A DNA stretch of 64,000 nt from Hippasteria phrygiana (Eukaryota > Echinodermata > Asteroidea > Valvatida > Goniasteridae): the NCBI GenBank assembly GCA_037893225.1, contig JAZGUH010000358.1, forward strand, positions 186,001-250,000, in the 5' to 3' direction. Made by a program: the position numbers and the translations under genes. Position 1 is the stretch's first letter; every line of letters begins with the position of its first letter. Below are positions 23,816 through 33,260 of this stretch, piece after piece. The notes below the pieces were generated by a model, which did no database searches, had not been told where the DNA came from, and worked only from the letters and a program-made list of their open reading frames with translations.

Positions 23816-23934
23816 CCGGCACTTCCCCAGAATGCTGCTGTTCATTGGCTGGTTTCTGTTGCAGCTGCTTTTGCCGTAGCTGTTCTTGCTGCAGTCGGAG
23901 CTGTTCCTGCTGCGCCCGCTGCTGTTCCAATGCT
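23816..23934 (-). CDS. Ena/VASP: Ena/VASP exon: Q/R-rich coiled-coil segment
   Basis: The exon encodes ALEQQRAQQEQLRLQQEQ, then LRQKQLQQKPANEQQ and HSGEVP, continuing the charged helical linker. Acceptor TTTGCAG and donor GTAAGAA are strong. It accepts two bases from the previous exon and leaves one. Competing frames on the plus strand are shadows of this CAG-rich sequence. Confidence 0.92.
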
Positions 23935-24064
23935 CTGCAAAGATTCAGTGCAGTGGACACGTTTAAAATCAAATGTTCACATCGAGTGTGCTATGAACGG
24001 ACAATTCCATTCTGCGTCAATGGTTGCACTTGTGACCAGGGAAGCACAAAATGTACATTAAATT

Positions 24065-24510
24065 CACTCAGTCAGACTTGTTTAAAAAAAAAAGGTGAAT
24101 TCAGAAAACTGGCAGCAGGATTTCAACCTGCGACTGCCGGAATACCGTACCGGTGTTCTACCAACTGAGCTATCTTGACCTATCTTGCCCTATCTCCCAA
24201 AGTGTCAGTGTCTTTTTTCAAGGGGCGCTTGTCGGAAGCCCAAAATGTCACTTCCCAGGTTGTATCATAAAGTTTGGCATGATCCCTGGCTACATGGCAT
24301 CAAGAGTTTTTGGCTTCTGACTGCCCCCCCCCCCCCCCCCCCAAACAAAGACTCTGACAATTTGGAAGACTGCTGACAGGGCAAGATAGCTCAGTTGGTA
24401 GAGCACTGGTACGACAGGTTCAAATTCTGCTCCTGCCAGTTTTCTTTGTTCACTTTGAAAATTCATTCAAATTACCAAGTCAGTTTCCCTTGTGGTTTGT
24501 TTGACGAAAA
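24065..24510. repeat. tRNA-derived SINE pair, head to head
   Basis: A minus-strand head at about 24113-24190 (..TTCAACCTGCGACTGCCGG..CAACTGAGCTATCTTG) and a plus-strand head at 24379-24439 (GGGCAAGATAGCTCAGTTGG) with its tail to about 24510 face outward around a poly(C) run. The plus-strand head has lost part of the anticodon-arm region. It is the same family as 2405-2690. Confidence 0.75.
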
Positions 24511-24837
24511 AAGAACACCTAAACTATCTTCCTTTTTTCAAAACAAAATAATATACTGCTACCTTGTACAAACTGCTTGCCACTTAAAATATAATGACAT
24601 TAAATAAATAACTGATCCAAGTCAGAAGGGCCCTGACGTTCCGATCCTAGTATAATTTCTAAGTCTTTGAGAACAATTCTGCCAGCATCAAACCATCCTA
24701 ACTTTCCTTTTTTGAAAGCAAAAAATGACACTGCCTTAGAAATAATATCTAATTGGCCTTATTCATGAGTTTACAATGTATCATAACATCAATGTGTGTA
24801 TCCATATATGTATTGGTTTACAGGTTCTGTATAAAAA

Positions 24838-25035
24838 CAGTATATATCTCCGAGGACAAGAGGAGAAAGGGAATACAAAGAAACCTTTCAGTCCTTGCAC
24901 ATCATGTTTTTTTTAATCGGTCCTCGCACATAGAAGTACGTGCTTAGTCTATGGGGTTGGGTTATATTAAAGGAACAATAGGAAACACAAAGCATTGTCC
25001 TCGCACGTATTGGGAAAGTACGACTGTGTGTGTGA
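24838..25035 (-). repeat. Family R3, right-arm copy
   Basis: CTCCGAGGACAAGAGGAG, GTGCTTAGTCTATGGGGTTG, GGAACAATAGGAAACAC and TTGGGAAAGTACGACTGTG match the right half of 55858-56218. It is followed immediately by a family R5 copy. Confidence 0.75.
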
Positions 25036-25225
25036 GTTTGTATATGCCGGCAATCGTGGACCTAGTACAAAAGAATTCGGGCGTAGACAAAGGGGTCCAC
25101 GTTTGACCTTACGTCCACGATTGAAAATCGTGTACAAAACCAATGGGAGGCCTTCCGAAAAAGTTAGAGTATAAACAAAAGAGGAACAATGGGAGGTCCA
25201 CGATTGCACCTGTTTACATGACTGG
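25036..25225 (-). repeat. Family R5 short element
   Basis: GCCGGCAATCGTGGACCTAG at the left and GGTCCACGATTGCACC at the right form inverted termini (CAATCGTGGA/TCCACGATTG). The interior has GGGAGGCCTTCCGAAAAAG and GTAGACAAAGGGGTCCACG. A second copy in reverse orientation is at 58405-58600. Confidence 0.7.
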
Positions 25226-25969
25226 GTGTGTGTGTGTGTGTGCGCACATGCAGTTTAGTTACATACATTGCATAAAATGGTCTTTTAATTAAATACCAAA
25301 TTATCTGCTTCATTTTGTCAACTTTGCAGGAGCAACTTCTCTTTCATATTTTATCAATTTCTTGGGAAATAACACAACTACATGTAGCTTGAATCCAAAA
25401 CATAAGCCCTCATTCATTGGAGAACAACATGGTTCATGTGTGATATATGGGACTGCTATATGTACATGTACATGAATTTCTAGACCTGTTGCACTCAATA
25501 GCTACACATACTTCAAGAAAAAATTGTGCACGCAGCCTCGCTGAATAAGGCTAATGGGAGACAGAGTGCTTGCGCCCTTGGGCAGGCATTTCACACTATT
25601 ACAGTACCATGCTGGAGTATTACAGAAATCTATATAAGAGCAGAATTAACCCTACAAGGCATTTTTACTAGGGGGCTTCCTCAACCTGCCAAAATCCAAC
25701 ACAGTGCAGTCAACCTAGGGCACATTCCTTGGACTTGGACAGATTGGGGCATCATACATGTACATGTAGCTCCATGTAAAGTAATTGTGCCAAGGCCCTG
25801 CAGTACTGAGCCCATCAAAACTTGACAAAACCTGCTGTTGGAGTTTGCAAGGCTTGGGGTAGTTAGGGTTAATGGTACACTTGGTTTATACCCGCCCAGA
25901 GCACCTACTGTACAGTACATACATGTACATGTATCTAAGGATAACTCTGCCTAATGTGGTCGTGTATAG

Positions 25970-26290
25970 GCGTTTTCACACTATGTACGTTCGACCCATG
26001 TCAAAATCTACACGGGTCCAACCGGTGTAGACTTTTTAAAAATTTCAACACGGGTCGATTACGCTACCTTTTCACACTACTCAACGCAGTTACACGGGCC
26101 AAACTCAACCCAGAGGTGTTTTCAACACGGGTCGAACTTCTCTACACAGGTCGAGGGCTCTCAACCCACCTCCCGAGCAGGGTTAGTTTCAACCCGGGTT
26201 AAGCGCTCTGCACGGTCAGTGCCATGTTGAAAATGTTGTAGTGTGAAAAGTCAACACGTGTCGGACCCGGGTACAACACGGAGATATTTG
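25970..26290. repeat. Short inverted-repeat element with CAACACGGGTCG motifs
   Basis: TTTTCACACTATGTACG at the left and GTAGTGTGAAAAG at about 26240 are inverted. The interior repeats CAACACGGGTCGA and related units (26042, 26126, 26250). No coding frame is evident. Confidence 0.6.
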
Positions 26291-27039
26291 AAAAGGCCTT
26301 TTGTTGCCCAGGAACTGATCAAGGACAATGATATCTGTATAAAACTGTAAGAAGGCTGATATTATTCTTGTGGTGAAAGGTTGGGGGGGGGGAGGAGTCT
26401 GATGATAAAACAAGAGCAGGTTCTCTCACAAATCACATCCTTGAAAAGAAATTGCACTACAGTATATCATCACCTCCTCTTATTGGCAGGCATCCTAAAA
26501 ATGCTCTCGGCCAATGCTGATGGCCAAGAATGATAGGTCAGCATACCTGTGTTAACTTCAACAATAACAACAAACCCCTAATGTCACAAAAAACCCTAAC
26601 CCACATCACTCCTCCAAAATCCTCCTTGCAGTTTTGGAGGATTTTGGAGGATCGAGGATGAATGGTGTTTCAAGAGAGGATTTTCGAGGATTGAGGGTGA
26701 ATGGTGATTGAGGATCTGGGTATACATGTACGTTTCATTTTTAACATAAATGCAAAAATTGGAGGATTTTGGAGGATTAAGGTTGAATGCATTTTTTGGG
26801 GCAGGGAGTCTTTCCTCCCTTGGTAAACAGTGTAAATTTACGGTGTAGGGTATATACATGTAACATATGCATGAGATTGTATCATTCATCAGTGGCACCC
26901 TCATCAGTTGGCCTGCACAACAGAAACATCTTGGTATTTGGTCTGTTCAGTGTATTCTAATGTATACGTGTATTTGAACAAAATTAGTTGGCCTAACAAC
27001 ATTCCCAACTCAACTTAAAGGTACATGTACATGTAGTAT

Positions 27040-27430
27040 ACATGACTTGCTTTTGCTTTGATTTCAGAAATAAATGGATTTGGGGGTTAGTATTTTATAG
27101 CGTGCTAGCAAATACTGTAACACCGATCTGTTTCAAGTTATGTGTGCATAGATGCTGGGAAAACAGACAAACAAAAAACATGTTCTAGTAGTCTGGTTCC
27201 CTGACCATACTTTAGACAAAACGTAACAATTGATAGAGTCAGGGAATTATCAGGTCGGGGGGACTAGACTACTTCCAATGACCGTCGGCCGACAATCGTT
27301 GAAAAATGATATAAATTAACACTTTTCTTGAAAACGACAGCACACCAGGTGCCATGATTTCACAGGATGCTTGAAACTGCTATTTACTTAGTCTAGTAAA
27401 GTAGTATGGTACATTTTTGTATTTCGTAAT
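27040..27430 (-). repeat. Interspersed repeat family R1, inverted copy
   Basis: This is the reverse complement of the 10930-11325 copy, with GGGGGTTAGTATTTTATAGC, GCTAGCAAATACTGTAACAC, CTGACCATACTTTAGAC, TGACCGTCGGCCGACAATCG and the end CTTAGTCTAGTAAAG all recognisable. Confidence 0.75.
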
Positions 27431-27485
27431 AATTCAGTAGTTTTGTTTTTTGATGTTTGCAAATGATGTGTACTACATGTACCAT

Positions 27486-27675
27486 TAACCCCATTAGTAC
27501 GGCTTCTTTAATGGGGTGCCGGTATGCCAGATGAGTTTGTGCAGCCAAGTGTAACGCACACAATAGGCGAACAATGGAATTAATACACAGCAGAATGCGG
27601 GTATGGACGTCAACCAGCTGGGTGTTTTTTTCTTCAAACCACGGCTATAGTCGTTATCCATATTCAATGGGTTTA
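27486..27675. repeat. Degenerate TTAA-family short element
   Basis: TTAACCCCATTAGTACGG at the left, then AATGGGGTGCCGG..GCAGCCAAGTGTAACGCACAC.., ending CCATATTCAATGGGTTTAG. The right TTAA is lost. It most resembles the copy at 12130-12297. Confidence 0.55.
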
Positions 27676-28494
27676 GTTCTTTCATCAAAGACAAAATATT
27701 CAATTCTTTGGAGTTCTATGGAGAATGCGTAAAGCTACACACATGCACACATCCACACTAAATTTGCAAAGGTCTTCAAATGCACGCATATTTGGATTCT
27801 GAATATAATCACCTATTCTAACCATAAATGTTTTTAGGCTTTTAAGAGGAACAACTGGCTGAAAATACTGCTTCTATTTCAAAAGTTGAAATTTATAAAA
27901 CTGTAATTTACTGACGTCTGCGTAGGAGCTTCAAGTACTCTTGTAAGGCCCGTTTGTCTCCCATGATTGTGAGTTTAACATTTTGCAAGGATGCCTATAT
28001 TTTTTTCTTTTTCCCTGGCAGGCTTGTTGTAATCATCTGCTTGTGTGTCTGTGGAATGATGGAATGCCTGCCATTTAAACCACAATGGCATGCCTGGTAT
28101 GAGCTGAATGTCAGAGCATGGTGTGGCCAAAACAGATATTTCAACCGACAGCTCCACGATGAGGAATCCGGATGAATGTTTGATTAAACAAATTCAGTAA
28201 ACAAAACAAAAATAAACAAAACAAAACCAAAAAAAAACCCCCCAAAAAAAACACAAATTATGTTGAACTTCCTGTTAGGGGCGTGCCGGTATTCAATTTT
28301 GAATAGGTGGTATTAACATTAACCGTACTGGTTGATAACATCATTGGAAATAACACTACATGTACGTGTAGGCCTACAGCCTAGATACAACCGACTTACA
28401 GACCTTCTGTGCGATTGCCCAGGACATTAAAAAGGTAGACTTTGGCTATATGGCCATCTGAACAGTTACATAAGCTTAGGATCATGCTAGCTAC

Positions 28495-28779
28495 CAATGA
28501 TGTAGTCTAGACCATGCACAAGACCATGCACAAGACCATGCACAAGACCATGCACAAGACCATGCACAAGACCATGCACAAGACCATGCACAAGACCATG
28601 CACAAGACCATGCACAAGACCATGCACAAGACCAGCTTGTTACAGGCATAAACCATGACAAAGGAATGATTTTATTACAGTTCATTTGAATAGCATGAGA
28701 CTTGAATTAAGACTGAAGGTTTTGTGATGGTCTGTTGTTGGTCTTGCAGGGTCTTGTGATGGTCTGCACTACATCACTG
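28495..28779. mobile_element. hAT-like non-autonomous element with internal minisatellite, copy 2
   Basis: It starts CAATGATGTAGTCTAGACC and ends GGTCTGCACTACATCACTG, with perfect 8-bp duplication CTAGCTAC (28487-28494, 28780-28787). The interior minisatellite consists of about 11 copies of the 12-bp ACCATGCACAAG, a different unit from copy 1, followed by the same unique CATAAACCATGACAAAGGAA segment. Confidence 0.9.
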
Positions 28780-28787
28780 CTAGCTAC

Positions 28788-29695
28788 TGAACAGCCCGAC
28801 CAACTGAATATTCAAATTTAGATATTAACAAGCTGCCGAAGTCTTTAAAAAGACTGAATTTACCATTTTCAATTTCAAAAATCTCAAATGGAAACACTGT
28901 GGTACTCAAATGGGAAACCAACTTTCAGTATTTCAGTATTCCAAATGAGTCAATTGGTTTTAGTCGGTATTGAAAAAAAAACTTGAATACCCGGTATATT
29001 GAAAAACCAACCACCCATGTTTAGTGCATGGACAAATCAAACCCATACATGTACCATCATTTCCATCACAAGTACCATTTACGTCTGGATGGAGAGAAGC
29101 AATTTATGACAAAGTACCCTGCTCAAGGACAAAAACACCATGATATCCCTGGCTGATATCCCTGGCTGGGATCAAAGCCACAATCGGCAGCATCACCCAG
29201 ACTTTGAGTCCGATGCACCAGACCACTAGGTCTTATAGGCCGCAGCACTTGAAATTGAAACCCACTCCCAATGTCCCGCGTGGAAGTTGCAATCATAGGG
29301 CTGGACACAAGTGACCCCGCCCTGTTTTCTGCCATTTTACATGTTAGCCAAAAATTCTATCTAGTGGCTGGTACAAACACCTGACTCATCCGACGTTAAA
29401 ATAAAATGCTGAACATGTGGAAAATAACACTCAAATCACGACATTAATCTCAAGAGCCAACTGTGCTCAGTGGGTTACAGCAACAACTGCCACCAACCTC
29501 CTCATGCCTACACCAATACTTCTAGACAAGTGTTTGCAACGCACCTGCTTGCTTCTAATGTTGGGTGAGGCATGTTTATACGTAGCTGTATTTCAAATTA
29601 GGATGAAAAAGTAAATTTCAGTCTTGGGTAGCTAACCTCTAGTTCCTTAACCCCGTTGGCACTTTGTACAGCAGTCCTGGGTTCATGTACATGTA
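28788..29695. other. Intron sequence between the hAT-like element and the viral-type element
   Basis: No gene is seen. The region 29115-29330 has a SINE-like look on the minus strand but lacks clear boxes. The left target duplication of the 10-kb element ends it. Confidence 0.5.
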
Positions 29696-29700
29696 CCTTC
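29696..29700. repeat. Left target-site duplication CCTTC
   Basis: CCTTC immediately precedes the left TIR and recurs immediately after the right TIR. A sixth base does not match (A on the left side, T on the right), so the duplication reads as 5 bp rather than the 6 bp usual for Polintons. Confidence 0.75.
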
Positions 29701-30201
29701 AGTAGTAGAGAAGGGGGATTTTGGACATGTTTAAATTTTTGCTGTATATATACACACCAAATTTCTGTAAAAATTTCAAAAAGCAAAAACCTAAAATCTC
29801 AAAAACTCAAATTTCTCTCTCTCTCTCTCGATTTCTCTCAAATTTTGCTGTATATACCCACACCAAATTTTTGGTGAAAATAAAAAAAAAGTAGCTTTCT
29901 AAGACTCTTCCGATTTTTAGTAAATGTTGCTGTATATGCCTACACCAAATTTTTAGAAAATCAATAAAATAGAACTATTTTTCCCACAGCCCCACCTGTA
30001 TCGCCATCGTATCAAAATTCTCGTGCAAAAAAAAAATCTCAAACCCCAAACCCTCAACTCTCAGAAAACCCGAGTCAAGCTATATTTTCAAGTCATATAA
30101 TCTAGCCCGCTGTATATACAGCATAAATTTAAAATCATCGACAAAAAAAAATATTATACAAATCACGTCATGAAAAAATGAAAAAAAAATTAGATTTTTT
30201 T
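29701..30201 (+). repeat. Left terminal inverted repeat (501 bp)
   Basis: This is the reverse complement of 39291-39793. By eye the arms differ only by two 1-bp homopolymer indels, which accounts for 501 versus 503 bp. Each arm contains four copies of a motif beginning GCTGTATAT (29741, 29847, 29929, 30109). The first three continue into ACACCAAATTT, and the fourth forms the perfect palindrome GCTGTATATACAGC. A CT run lies between the first two copies. The repeats are probably sites for replication initiation or integrase binding, which is inference. An apparent reading frame across this arm is non-coding. Confidence 0.93.
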
Positions 30202-30423
30202 GGGGAAACCCCTTTGACGAAAAAAATGAAAAAAAAAATAATAAAATAATCATATATATAAATCATGTGCAAGTGGTTAAATATCGGAAAGCTAACTACG
30301 TGCGAAGAAGACGGAGACCCGTGGTGTCTCGATCATTTCGCCAGACGAGATCTAGCGCCTAAACCGTGTTTAATTTGTGGCTGCGGAACTAAATCAACTA
30401 CGCAACTTTGTACGAATCATGCT
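30202..30423 (+). repeat. Internal inverted repeat, left copy (222 bp)
   Basis: This copy matches the reverse complement of 34631-34852 with equal length and no difference that I could find, including long A-runs. It contains an A-rich leader, a TATATATA stretch and the first 53 codons of a zinc-binding reading frame. It abuts the left TIR directly. The copy therefore placed a ready-made promoter and N-terminus in front of the death-fold coding region. Confidence 0.9.
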
Positions 30424-31191
30424 TTAAGTAACGTAACGAGACCAACTAATTTAAAAGTAAAGGATAAGTATTACGATATTTTTGTGGATGTAGCTAATAA
30501 ATGTAGATTGTACGATAATACTATAAAAATGCCAGACGTTATAACCGATCGCAATGTAGAAGAAGAGAATATATTTTTCTTATTGAACGAAATTGCTATA
30601 ACAGCGATTATACGAGTTGGGTTTGCTCGTATCGCAATCTTTATGGGAATAAATGTAGAATTCTTAAAGTACATCGAGTCGTCTAAGTATAATCATTATA
30701 CAAAAGTTAGAATGATAACGTATATTTGGTATCTTAAAGCATGTTTCGATAAAGACTATAAACAAGATCTCAAGAAGATTTTGATCAGCTCCGGACTAAA
30801 TCTATATACTTACAAGTTGAAATTCTTCGAAACTAGATCTAGAAATATCAACGTATCTGACGACGCTGGCTATGTCTATGGATATATGGGTCCGTTGACG
30901 CCGACTTACTTGATAAGTAAAGATAAACGAGGTATAATGGATACTTTAACGAAACTAGCCGACGAATTAGGTATAGATTGGAGACAATTTTGTACATACG
31001 CCGGAATGAACTATAATTGCGTAGAACAAATAGATGCCGATTATAAAAAAACGACCGAAAAAGCTTTTATGGCCTGTTATAAATTTTATTCGGACCATAG
31101 GAATTACGACGATATAAATACTATATTTCGTCGCATCATGCATCAGATAGGCAGATCGGATTTAGCTATAGCGTATAACGATGTCTTTTGA
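30265..31191 (+). CDS. Zinc-module / tandem death-fold protein (308 aa)
   Basis: Residues 1-53 are a Cys/His module (C21..H24, C35xxC38, C49xxH52) identical to the start of the protein encoded at 34789-34262. Residues about 226-303 read as a death domain: a helix with LADELGIDWRQF, amphipathic helices, then IGRSDLAIAY, the usual final-helix pattern. Residues about 104-180 look like a second, more divergent death-fold unit (ARIAIFMGI.., then WYLK, then a final ISSGLN). Death folds assemble apoptosis and innate-immune signalling complexes, so a host-signalling role is plausible but inferred. The start ATG lies within the duplicated 222 bp; an internal Met at residue 89 could be the ancestral start. 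No transmembrane segment is evident. The DD assignment for the C-terminal unit is moderately firm and that for the first unit tentative. Confidence 0.65.
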   Translation: MCKWLNIGKLTTCEEDGDPWCLDHFARRDLAPKPCLICGCGTKSTTQLCTNHALSNVTRPTNLKVKDKYYDIFVDVANKCRLYDNTIKMPDVITDRNVEEENIFFLLNEIAITAIIRVGFARIAIFMGINVEFLKYIESSKYNHYTKVRMITYIWYLKACFDKDYKQDLKKILISSGLNLYTYKLKFFETRSRNINVSDDAGYVYGYMGPLTPTYLISKDKRGIMDTLTKLADELGIDWRQFCTYAGMNYNCVEQIDADYKKTTEKAFMACYKFYSDHRNYDDINTIFRRIMHQIGRSDLAIAYNDVF

Positions 31192-31208
31192 AAATATAAA
31201 CCTCGCAT

Positions 31209-31260
31209 CAGCTCATCTGCAGTTATCTATAAGTCATCTATCAGTTATCTATCAGTCATC
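31209..31260. repeat. 11-bp repeat tract A (short)
   Basis: Four to five units of the pattern GTCATCTATCA/GTTATCTATCA lie between the convergent 3' ends of the death-fold gene and the RPB5-like gene. They are the same repeat family as the larger tracts at 31863-32218 and 34144-34260. Confidence 0.85.
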
Positions 31261-31297
31261 CGTTTATATTTTTAACACTCTAAGAGTTTTAAAAAAT

Positions 31298-31801
31298 TCA
31301 CGTTATAATTCTATAATATATTTCGTCGTTTCGTTTTATCCTAATCAATTGTCCGCATTTTGCTCCTATTAATTTTATAATTGGATCGGTAATTAATATT
31401 TTTGGTAATTTATCTTCGGTAATATTATATTCGGATAGTATATTTTTTTTTTCAGCGTCGGTACAAATCTCGTGCGGTACTACTAGATCGTGACTAAATA
31501 TATCTATAGATAATTCATCTCTGGTAAAACATTGTATATTAATATTTCCAATTTTATTTATTATATCTATGGTATTCTTTGCCCAAGGTGTAGGTTTTTC
31601 TTTAGCAACTAAAATGATATAATTTAATCCTAGAGCTTTTATTTCTTTATAAATATCTCTGAGATTTACTCCTAGTTTTTGATTTTCTATATCTAGATAT
31701 AGTAAATTTGAATCTATTTTAGATAATAAAACGCATTTGTATTTCGAAGGTATTTGTTTACCTGGATAATCATATCCCCTAATTTTACATAGTCTTTGCA
31801 T
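31298..31801 (-). CDS. RNA polymerase subunit RPB5/RpoH-like protein (167 aa)
   Basis: RPB5 is the small jaw subunit shared by eukaryotic RNA polymerases; homologues occur in archaea (RpoH) and in some nucleocytoplasmic large DNA viruses. The C-terminal assembly domain spans residues about 95-167: HDLVVPHE, an acidic helix, LPKILITDP at 132-140, GAKCGQLIRIKR at 146-157 and a final YYRI strand, all family hallmarks. Residues about 45-94 match the N-terminal jaw layout (YIILVAKE..TPWAK..CFTRDEL). The protein is shorter than the roughly 210-residue cellular proteins, mainly at the N-terminus. The start follows an A-rich ATAAAATG context. It diverges from the VLTF3-like gene across the long 11-bp repeat tract. 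I see no other RNAP subunit in the element, so it may hijack host or helper-virus polymerase. Confidence 0.87.
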   Translation of the reverse strand: MQRLCKIRGYDYPGKQIPSKYKCVLLSKIDSNLLYLDIENQKLGVNLRDIYKEIKALGLNYIILVAKEKPTPWAKNTIDIINKIGNINIQCFTRDELSIDIFSHDLVVPHEICTDAEKKNILSEYNITEDKLPKILITDPIIKLIGAKCGQLIRIKRNDEIYYRIIT

Positions 31802-31862
31802 TTTATTTTTTTTTTTTAAAAAGAAATAATAAACAATTCTTTTTTAACCTAGATAAACTTGA

Positions 31863-32218
31863 AGGTCATCTACAGTTCATCTATAGGTCATCTATCAGGT
31901 ATCTATAGTTCATCTATAAGTTATCTATCAGTCATCTATAGTTCATCTATAAGTTATCTATCAGTCATCTATCAGTCATCTATAGTTCATCTATCAGGTA
32001 TCTATCAGTCATCTATAAGTTATCTATCAGTCATCTATCAGTTATCTATCAGGTATCTATCAGGTATCTATCAGGTATCTATCAGTCATCTATAAGTTAT
32101 CTATCAGTCATCTATCAGTCATCTATCAGGTATCTATAGGTCATCTATAAGTCATCTACAGTTCATCTATAGGTCATCTATCAGTTATCTATAGGTCATC
32201 TACAGTTCATCTATAGAT
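31863..32218. repeat. 11-bp repeat tract B, about 32 units
   Basis: An uninterrupted tract has period 11 and consensus close to GTCATCTATCA, with variants GGTATCTATCA, GTTCATCTATA and GTTATCTATAA. It fills the intergenic region between the divergent RPB5-like and VLTF3-like genes, where promoters should lie. Phasing is near one helical turn, which would place binding sites on one DNA face. The apparent reading frame through it is repeat translation, not a gene. An iteron-like origin, enhancer or transcription-factor array is inference. Confidence 0.92.
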
Positions 32219-32362
32219 CAAATAATCTACTATATCGCTCTTTTTTTCGTGCTGTAATATAAAAGAGTCAACGTTTAAACTTTACGAGCCAAACGATTCT
32301 GGCGAAGACTTTATCGTTTAACGTTATAAAAAAGTTGTTAATTGAATTATCGCGCTCTTTAA
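32219..32362 (+). promoter_or_regulatory. Putative promoter of the VLTF3-like gene
   Basis: About 140 bp of AT-rich, non-repetitive DNA lies between repeat tract B and the start codon. It holds a TATA-like TAATATAAAAG near 32256-32266, and the start lies in TTTAAATG, which resembles the TAAATG context of poxvirus late genes. The similarity is suggestive only, because the region is AT-rich. Confidence 0.35.
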
Positions 32363-33010
32363 ATGATGGAGATCGATGCCACCATAGATATCGCTAATTT
32401 AAATTTAAAAATTCTAAACAATTTATCGAGTCATCAACAATTTTGTTTCATTTGGCAAACTTGCGAAATTTTCGATCGATGGAAAAACAGCGGTTATAAA
32501 AAGTCTCTCAGTTATAAAAACGATTCGGACAAAAGGCAAAAAATAAAACGAGACTATTTACTGATTGCGTCGAAATATATAGATATCGACTTGGCGTTAT
32601 TAAAAACTCGGCCCATCTACTGCGAGTGTGGAAATACGAACTTTATAAGAGACGAGGATGGGACGTATTGTTCAGTATGCAAGACCGAACAGAATATTAT
32701 AGATTTCTGCCCTAGTTTTAAAGACGTAGATAGAGCGAATTTATCTAATAAATATACGTATACTAGAAAAGGTCATTTTAAGGATGCCATTAAGAAATTT
32801 CAAGGAGATCAAAACGTAGATCAAACGAAAATATACAACGTCGTAAAAATCATAAACAACGAAATAAAACATCACAAATTATCGGCGAATATGCGAGATA
32901 AAAATTGTATCACTAAAGATCAAGTTTATATGTTTTTGTCGGAAAACAATTTAGGCAGTTTTTACGACGATATAAATTTAATTTATAATTTAATTACCGG
33001 ATATAAGTAA
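32363..33010 (+). CDS. VLTF3-like late transcription factor, N-terminal and central part (215 aa)
   Basis: VLTF3 (poxvirus A2-type) is a nearly universal late-gene transcription factor of nucleocytoplasmic large DNA viruses. Here a zinc ribbon is visible (C87, C89, C103, C106). It is followed by the family signature YTRKGHFKDAIKKFQG near residues 133-148 and by helices up to a YDDINLIYNLITG motif at the C-terminal end. Translation stops at 33010, but the remaining conserved part of the family continues in another frame at 33027-33260, so this is a truncated or frame-interrupted gene. The first of two adjacent ATG codons is used, in TTTAAATG. Confidence 0.87.
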   Translation: MMEIDATIDIANLNLKILNNLSSHQQFCFIWQTCEIFDRWKNSGYKKSLSYKNDSDKRQKIKRDYLLIASKYIDIDLALLKTRPIYCECGNTNFIRDEDGTYCSVCKTEQNIIDFCPSFKDVDRANLSNKYTYTRKGHFKDAIKKFQGDQNVDQTKIYNVVKIINNEIKHHKLSANMRDKNCITKDQVYMFLSENNLGSFYDDINLIYNLITGYK

Positions 33011-33026
33011 ATACCTCGACGTTTTA

Positions 33027-33260
33027 TTGCTAGATTTTGATAAATTAGAAGAAGCTTTACGATATTGTAATAATAATAACGTTAGGATAAATTCGTTGAA
33101 CGTAAATTATAAATTGTATAAATTATTACAAAAAAATTCTTACAAGTGTAAAAAGGATGATTTTTACATTTTAAAAACGAAAATCAAAGAAGAAGAACAC
33201 GAAGAAGCTATGATGAAAGCTTTCGAGTACCTAGGTTGGAAATGGATTCCTACGAAATAG
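33027..33260 (+). pseudogene. VLTF3-like C-terminal part in a shifted frame (77 aa)
   Basis: This fragment contains the C-terminal pattern of VLTF3 proteins (RINSLNVNYKLYKLL, then DFYILKTK, then LGWKWIPT at the end). It lies directly downstream of the 215-aa part but is offset by +1 nucleotide relative to it, with a stop in between. The break could be a genuine frameshift mutation, programmed frameshifting or a sequencing error. Because the rest of the C-terminus is intact, the break is probably recent. Its 3' end overlaps the convergent PCNA-like gene by 11 bp. Confidence 0.8.

Noticed and set aside
29695..29700. 6-bp target duplication typical of Polintons
   Set aside because: Only CCTTC matches on both sides; the sixth base differs (A versus T).
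31859..32095. Serine/isoleucine-rich open frame between RPB5 and VLTF3
   Set aside because: Translation of the 11-bp repeat tract; no start context and perfectly periodic.
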